Source: JAKFDI01 sp044508835 (GTDB lineage: Bacteria > Pseudomonadota > Gammaproteobacteria > Burkholderiales > Burkholderiaceae_C). From it: 64,000 nt of DNA. Both the position numbers and the translations under genes were made by a program. The notes beneath the pieces are model-generated. The model did not search any database. It was not told where the DNA came from and saw only the letters and a list, made by a program, of their open reading frames with translations. This document shows, piece after piece, positions 59,568-64,000 of this stretch (position 1 is its first letter; each line of letters begins with the position of its first letter). The stretch is from positions 1-64,000 of the forward strand of contig JBIQHD010000021.1 in NCBI GenBank assembly GCA_044508835.1. The letters run 5' to 3'.

Positions 59568-60455
59568 TCAGGCCCGGCCCGCGGCGGCGATCGCGTCGGC
59601 GATGGCCACCGTCTGCCGGGCCATCTCGGCATGCAGCAGCTCGACCATGCGGCCGTCCAGCTTGATGACGCCCTTGCCCCGGTTCTCGGGGCGCTCGAAC
59701 GCCGCGAGGATCGCCCGCGCCTCCTCGACTTCCTGCGCCGCCGGCGTGTAGGCGCGGTGGCAGGGCTCGATCTGCGACGGGTGGATGAGGGTCCTGCCGT
59801 CGAAGCCCATGGCGCGGCCCTGCTCGCAGGTGCGCGCCAGCGCCTCGACGTCCCGGATGTCGTTGGGCACGCCGTCGAGGATGCACAGCCCCGCGGCCCG
59901 TGCCGCGGCCACGGCGATGGCGAGGTAGGGCAGCAGCGGCTCGCGCGAGGGCACGTGCCGCCCGCGCAGCTCCTTCACGAGGTCGTTCGTGCCCATGACC
60001 CAGGTGGTCATGCGGGACCCGGGGCGCCGGGCCGCCTGCGCGATCCCCGAGGCGTCGAGGATCGCGGCGGGGGTTTCGACCATGCACCACAGGCCGGTGT
60101 CCGGCGGCACGCCGCAGGCGTCCATCAGCGCCTCGGCGGCCTCGACGTCCTTCGCGCTGCCGATCTTCGGGAACAGCAGCGCGGCGGCGCCGGACTGCGC
60201 GACCGCGCGCACGTCGTCCTCGCACCACGCGGTGCCCAGCCCGTTCACGCGCACGACCACCTCGCGCCCGCCGAACCCGGCCTCGCGCAGCACCTGCACG
60301 ACCACGTCCCGCGCCGCGGCCTTGGCGTCGGGCGCGACGGCGTCCTCCAGGTCGAAGATCAGCACGTCGGCGGCGCTCCTGGCGGCCTTCAGCAGCACGG
60401 CGGCCTTGTCGCCGGGGGTGTAGAGGGCGCTGCGGCGGGGGCGGATGGGGTTCAT
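59568..60455 (-). CDS. CitE-like CoA-lyase (second copy)
   Basis: A 295-residue lyase. RRSALYTPGDKAAVLLKAARSAADVLIFDLEDAVAPDAKA, VVRVNGLGTAWCEDDV, GLWCMVETPAAILDASGIA, WVMGTNDLVKELRG and GFDGRTLIHPSQIEPCHRAY are the family blocks. Unlike the first copy it is next to an MFS transporter gene, whose stop overlaps its start (ATGA). It should cleave a malyl-CoA-type product, perhaps a different one. Confidence 0.9.
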   Translation of the reverse strand: MNPIRPRRSALYTPGDKAAVLLKAARSAADVLIFDLEDAVAPDAKAAARDVVVQVLREAGFGGREVVVRVNGLGTAWCEDDVRAVAQSGAAALLFPKIGSAKDVEAAEALMDACGVPPDTGLWCMVETPAAILDASGIAQAARRPGSRMTTWVMGTNDLVKELRGRHVPSREPLLPYLAIAVAAARAAGLCILDGVPNDIRDVEALARTCEQGRAMGFDGRTLIHPSQIEPCHRAYTPAAQEVEEARAILAAFERPENRGKGVIKLDGRMVELLHAEMARQTVAIADAIAAAGRA

Positions 60456-61702
60456 CGGGGGTCTTCCGTTCTGGCGGGGGGATGCGCCGCCGGATGCGGC
60501 GCGGGGTGGGAATCGGTGCGCGTCCCGGGCCGCTCGGCCCGCAGGAGCGCGAGCGCCGCGGCCAGCGCGGCGAGCGCGAGCAGCCCGTAGCTGCCGGCGT
60601 AGCCGGCCGTGGGCAGCAGGGCCGAGAACAGCATGGGACCGAGGATCGCACCGGCGAAGGACACGGCCGAGAAGGTGCCGACGAGCTCGGCCGACCGCTC
60701 GCGCGGGCCGCTGTGCGCCAGCTCCGCCAGCACGACGCCGTTCCAGCCCAGCGCGCCGGCGCCGTACAGCAGGAAGACGCCCCACACGGCGGACGGCGGC
60801 CAGCCGGGCCCGGCCATCGCCGCCAGGCCCGCGGCGAGGGCGATGAGCAGGCCGAGGCTGCCGATCAGGGCCATGCGCCGGCCGGTGCGGTCCGCGGCGA
60901 AGCCGAGGGCCAGGCGCGCCGACACGCCGGCCATCTGCGCCGCCGCCAGCACGGCGCCGGCCTCCACGTGCGACAGCGCCACGGCATCGACCAGGAAGGC
61001 CACCGTGAACGCCGCCAGGCAGGACTGCGCGGCGAGGTAGGCCAGCGCGGCCTTGGCCAGCAGCGCCCGCCGCGGGTCGCCGAACAGCGTGCGCAGCGGC
61101 TCGAGCCAGGAGGCCGGCCGTTGCGCCGGCCGGCCGCGGCCCGCGCCGCCCCGGTCCAGCGCCCGCGCGCCCTGCAGCAGCACGGCCAGGCCCAGCGCGG
61201 CGCCGGCGCTCGCCAGCAGCGCGCCCTGCCATCCGGCCCGCTGCGCCAGCCGCGGCAGCACGGCCGCGGCGAGCGCCGCCCCGGCCGGCACGCTGATGCG
61301 GTTGATGGAGAACACGAGCCCGTAGGACGTGGCGGGCGTGAAGCGCGTCAGTAGCGAGGTGGAGGCGGCCGTCACCGGGCCGAAGCCCAGGCCGATGGCG
61401 AGCGTGCCCAGCACGAGCGCCTCGGCCGTGCCGGCCGCGCACAGCGCCAGCCCCGCGCCGACGGTGGCGAGCGAGGCCTGGCAGCTGCGGATGGGGCCGC
61501 TGCGCTCGATGCGCGCCGAGCACAGGTAGGCGGTGACGATGGCGCCGGCATAGACCGTCGCCGTGGCCACGCCGGCGAAGCCGCTCGCGACGCCGAGCGC
61601 TTCGGCGATCGCGGGGATCAGCACCGGCACGCAGACGATGCCGAAGGCGATCATGCCCTGGACCACGACCGTGACCAGCAAGGGATAGGCGGCGTGATGC
61701 AT
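60452..61702 (-). CDS. MFS transporter
   Basis: A 416-residue membrane protein with twelve hydrophobic helices (MFS type). The loop after helix 2 is CSARIERSGPIRSCQASL and the mirror-image loop is FAADRTGRRMALIGS (GxxxDRxGRR), the MFS signature. TSLLTRFTPATSYGLVFSINRISVPAGAAL is helix 4-5. It probably imports or exports an organic acid of the pathway. The ATG at 61702 is chosen before the first helix; 61759 is an alternative. Confidence 0.88.
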   Translation of the reverse strand: MHHAAYPLLVTVVVQGMIAFGIVCVPVLIPAIAEALGVASGFAGVATATVYAGAIVTAYLCSARIERSGPIRSCQASLATVGAGLALCAAGTAEALVLGTLAIGLGFGPVTAASTSLLTRFTPATSYGLVFSINRISVPAGAALAAAVLPRLAQRAGWQGALLASAGAALGLAVLLQGARALDRGGAGRGRPAQRPASWLEPLRTLFGDPRRALLAKAALAYLAAQSCLAAFTVAFLVDAVALSHVEAGAVLAAAQMAGVSARLALGFAADRTGRRMALIGSLGLLIALAAGLAAMAGPGWPPSAVWGVFLLYGAGALGWNGVVLAELAHSGPRERSAELVGTFSAVSFAGAILGPMLFSALLPTAGYAGSYGLLALAALAAALALLRAERPGTRTDSHPAPHPAAHPPARTEDPR

Positions 61703-61815
61703 GTACCGGAAGCCGTCGGGGCCGCGAGCCCCGTGTCGTCGTGCCGCGAAGCGCGGCACCGCGGCCGGCCACTATGTCGGCGGCCCCGGCCCTCGGCAAG
61801 CCGCCCACCGCGTTG

Positions 61816-61829
61816 ATCACATGCGTGAT
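61816..61829. promoter_or_regulatory. Cluster palindrome site h (ATCAC-ATGC-GTGAT)
   Basis: A perfect palindrome between the divergent MFS (start 61702) and crotonase (start 61923) genes. Neither flank matches the RTT[G/C] consensus well, so it may serve both promoters. It is the last copy toward the right. Confidence 0.7.
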
Positions 61830-61922
61830 GTCGCGCCGCGGCGGCGCCCCGCCGCTTGTTCCGCGCGGCCGCCGCCGCTGTAATCGGGCGGCCACGGCGC
61901 GCGTGGCGACACGGAGGATCCC

Positions 61923-62702
61923 TTGAGCCAGCTGACGATCGAACGCGACGAGGGCATCGTCTTCCTGACGATGGACGGGGCGCCCGGGCCCAGCACCGTC
62001 GACGTGGCGCTGTGCGAGGCGCTGCTGCGCGCGGCACAGGACATCGCGGGCACGCCGTCCGACCGCGTGGTCGTGCTGCGCGGCGCGGGCAGCGTGTTCT
62101 CCGCCGGCGGGAACCTGCCATACATCGAGCAGGCGATGGCGGATCCCGAGGGCCGGCTGGGACCGCTCATCGAGCGCTTCCACGAGGCGGTGCTCGCGCT
62201 CGCCCGCCTGCCGCAGCCGGTGGTCGCCTCGGTGCACGGCGCGGCGGCGGGCGCCGGCTTCTCGCTGGCGATGGCCTGCGACACGGTGGTGGCGGCGCGC
62301 TCGGCCCGCTTCGTCGTCGGCTACCCGAAGATCGGCGCGTCCTGCGACGGCGGGCTGAGCTTCCAGCTCGCCCGGCGCATGGGCCGCCAGCGCGCGCTGA
62401 ACGCCTTCCTGCTCGCGGAGTCGCTGGACGCGGCGACGGCGCGCGACTGGGGGCTCGTCGACGTGCTGGCCGACGACGACGCGCTGGCGGCGCAGACACG
62501 CGCGACGGCGCTGCGGCTCGCCTCGTACCCCGCCCAGGCCGTCGGCGAGATCAAGACCCTGCTGCGCGACGCCGCCGACGGCGAGTTCGAGGCCCACCTG
62601 CGGCGCGAGAAGGCGGCGTTCCTGCGCTGCGCGGCCACCGACGACTTCCGCCGCCGCGTGCAGGACTTCAACGCCCGCTCGCGGCAGCGCCGGCCGGGCT
62701 GA
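61923..62702 (+). CDS. Enoyl-CoA hydratase/isomerase (crotonase) family protein (second copy)
   Basis: A 259-residue crotonase. FSAGGNLPYIEQ and HGAAAGAGFSLAMACDTVVAARSARFVVGYPKIGASCDGGLSFQLARRMG are the oxyanion-hole blocks. At the usual first Glu position there is an Ala-rich helix, so the reaction is not certain to be hydration. The TTG start at 61923 follows GGAGG at the right distance (61913-61917). It is the last gene controlled by a cluster palindrome. Confidence 0.85.
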   Translation: MSQLTIERDEGIVFLTMDGAPGPSTVDVALCEALLRAAQDIAGTPSDRVVVLRGAGSVFSAGGNLPYIEQAMADPEGRLGPLIERFHEAVLALARLPQPVVASVHGAAAGAGFSLAMACDTVVAARSARFVVGYPKIGASCDGGLSFQLARRMGRQRALNAFLLAESLDAATARDWGLVDVLADDDALAAQTRATALRLASYPAQAVGEIKTLLRDAADGEFEAHLRREKAAFLRCAATDDFRRRVQDFNARSRQRRPG

Positions 62703-62712
62703 GCCCGCGGCT

Positions 62713-63636
62713 TCAGCCCGCCGCGCGGGCGGCCTCGTAGCCCTCGTACGAGTGCTTCAGCGTGGCGTGGTTGAGCAGCATCTGCGCCTTCAGCGTGGTG
62801 CCGGCCGCGTCGAAGATGCGCGTGCGCACCCAGTACGACTCGGTGCGCTTGCTCTCCGACAGCGCCACGATCTCGCGCCGGATGAGGTAGTCCTCGCCGA
62901 CGAACAGCGGCCCGTCGACCATGCGGATCTCCTGGTCGGCGAACAGCCCGACGGCGGGCCCCTTCACCGGGAACTTCGCCTGCCCGCTGGAGTGCTCGGC
63001 CAGCACGCTCACCATCTCCAGCGGAATGACGGCCCGTCCCCACGGCGTGGCGGCCGGGTCGCCGTACCACGGCGAGTTCTCCGTGATGCGCGCGAGCTTC
63101 TGGTTCAGCGAGAAGGGATAGAGCGCGCCCATGTGCTGGTCCGGGTCCATGCGCACCCGCTCGTCGGCGGCGCCCGCCATGCCGACGCGGAGGTCCGCGA
63201 GGATGACGAGCTTCTCCGGCGGGCGAAGCTCGGCCATGCGCTGCGACAGCAGCGTCTCGCCGTCCCCCGGGCCGAGGCTGGCGCTGGCCTCCAGCACCGG
63301 CGTGCCGTCGGCCTTCGCGGCCCAGGCGCGCGTCGAGGTGGCACCCGGCGCCGGCAGCGCCACGAAGGCGCGCACCTCCTCGCCCTCGACCACCATGTTC
63401 TGGTAGTGGGCCGAGAAGCAGCCGCGCTCGAACCAGTCGCGGCCCCACAGGTGCGCGAGCAGCGGCGTGAACTGGCTGAAGTGCGTGGGCCCCTCGATGG
63501 GGCCGGCGCGGAAGCCCAGCTTCTCGGCCATCGCGTCGTCGTGGATGGAAGCATGGCCGCTGTATTCCTGCTCGGCCAGCATCTGGCGCGGGCGGCGCAG
63601 CGGGCCGCACAGCGCCATCGGGGTGTCGAAGCTCAT
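62713..63636 (-). CDS. Double hot-dog-fold protein (MaoC-like), function unknown
   Basis: A 307-residue protein. The N-terminal part (ARQMLAEQEYSGHASIHDDAMAEKLGFRAGPIEGPTHFSQF) resembles a MaoC domain and the C-terminal part a second one, with ALSESKRTESYWVRTRIFDAAGTTLKAQMLLNHATLKHSYEG. It looks like a two-domain acyl-CoA dehydratase or thioesterase. An AGGAGATCCCG box precedes the ATG. It is convergent with the crotonase and divergent from the hydantoinase-like gene. Confidence 0.65.
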   Translation of the reverse strand: MSFDTPMALCGPLRRPRQMLAEQEYSGHASIHDDAMAEKLGFRAGPIEGPTHFSQFTPLLAHLWGRDWFERGCFSAHYQNMVVEGEEVRAFVALPAPGATSTRAWAAKADGTPVLEASASLGPGDGETLLSQRMAELRPPEKLVILADLRVGMAGAADERVRMDPDQHMGALYPFSLNQKLARITENSPWYGDPAATPWGRAVIPLEMVSVLAEHSSGQAKFPVKGPAVGLFADQEIRMVDGPLFVGEDYLIRREIVALSESKRTESYWVRTRIFDAAGTTLKAQMLLNHATLKHSYEGYEAARAAG

Positions 63637-63761
63637 CGGGATCTCCTGTCGTCGGGCCTGTCGGGCGATGGCCCGAAGGGTACCTGCCGCCGGCCGCCGG
63701 CGCTCCGGCCGGCGAGGCATCGGAAAGCAACTCAGTGAAAACCCGGGCATCCGCGCAAGTT

Positions 63762-63774
63762 TTGTAGTACTACA
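63762..63774. promoter_or_regulatory. GntR/FadR-like palindrome TGTAGTACTACA
   Basis: A perfect 12-base palindrome (63763-63774) in an AT-rich stretch; with the preceding T it fits the TNGTNNNACNA operator pattern of the FadR/GntR group. It sits in the divergent promoter between the hot-dog gene (start 63636) and the hydantoinase-like gene (start 63832). No GntR gene is seen in the window. Confidence 0.7.
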
Positions 63775-63831
63775 TTTCAGTCAAACAGAAATTGGTAATA
63801 CATAAACAGCGCATCCAAGAAAGGCAGTCGT

Positions 63832-64000
63832 ATGAGTTCATCTTCCATCCCACCGCCCGGCCGGGCGCGCTTCCGCGTCGCGGCGGACGTGGGCGGCACC
63901 TTCAGCGACGTGGTCGGCTTCGACGAGGCCAGCGGCGTGGCCGTCTTCGGCAAGACCCTGACCACGCCCGACAACCTCATCGACGGCATCGTCGACGGCG
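63832..64000 (+). CDS. HyuA-type hydantoinase/oxoprolinase/acetophenone-carboxylase subunit (5' end only)
   Basis: A partial protein, cut by the window edge after about 56 residues. The N-terminus MSSSSIPPPGRARFRVAADVGGTFSDVVGFDEASGVAVFGKT contains the DVGGTFSD ATP-binding motif that opens HyuA/oxoprolinase-A proteins. These act with HyuB on hydantoins, 5-oxoproline or acetophenones. An AAGAAAGG box precedes the start. The second subunit should lie beyond the window. Confidence 0.8.
   Translation, partial: MSSSSIPPPGRARFRVAADVGGTFSDVVGFDEASGVAVFGKTLTTPDNLIDGIVDG

Overview
The window is very GC-rich and densely coded. It probably comes from a betaproteobacterium of the order Burkholderiales, and looks like the Comamonadaceae group. 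The grounds are the base composition, the dispersed intergenic repeats of the CTTCGACAAGCTCAG...CGAACGG type, the stem-loop element at 261-424, and the gene families present. No rRNA, tRNA, CRISPR array, prophage or transposase gene was seen.

Region 1 (1-32 kb) is mostly housekeeping and general metabolism. It holds a repeat-filled left end; cbpA-cbpM co-chaperone genes; a three-gene 2-oxoacid oxidoreductase with its own NAD(P)H/FAD subunit (korC-like, korA, korB); a thioesterase; an HtrA protease; a run of small minus-strand genes (SRPBCC, membrane protein, PH-like protein, GNAT, DHFR-like); an AT-richer patch with two unrecognised genes, one carrying an HEPN-type Rx4H motif (12.6-14.0 kb); a QseBC-like two-component system; a PQQ-dependent dehydrogenase; a VapBC-type toxin-antitoxin pair; mnmH; an ABC-2 exporter; an AraC/VOC pair; a GST; and a TetR-livGHMJF-acyl-CoA ligase operon (24.0-31.6 kb) with a clear TetR-type operator in front of it.

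Region 2 (31.8-62.7 kb) is a large acyl-CoA catabolic gene cluster. It contains three acyl-CoA dehydrogenases, two crotonases, two MaoC hydratases, two CitE-like lyases, one CaiB/BaiF CoA-transferase, two MmgE/PrpD proteins, two APH-type kinases, two SDRs, an old-yellow-enzyme reductase, an amidohydrolase, an SMP-30-like protein, a second complete Liv ABC transporter, an MFS transporter and an IclR regulator. They are arranged in about eleven short operons. Nearly every promoter region carries one copy of the palindrome ATCAC-N4-GTGAT. In seven of the eight copies it is followed on one side by a conserved RTT[G/C/T][G/C]-type flank that points at the downstream gene. I read this as the operator of one regulon that covers the whole cluster. 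The operon at 53.7-59.5 kb has almost the same families as the known itaconate-degradation loci (CoA-transferase, MaoC hydratase, CitE lyase, PrpD, acyl-CoA dehydrogenase). The APH-kinase/acyl-CoA dehydrogenase pair resembles the 4-hydroxyacyl-CoA (levulinate, ACAD10/11) system. The true substrate is not evident from sequence.

Region 3 (62.7 kb to the end) is a divergent pair, a hot-dog-fold protein and the start of a HyuA-type hydantoinase/oxoprolinase. It lacks the cluster palindrome and has a different, GntR-like palindrome (TGTAGTACTACA).
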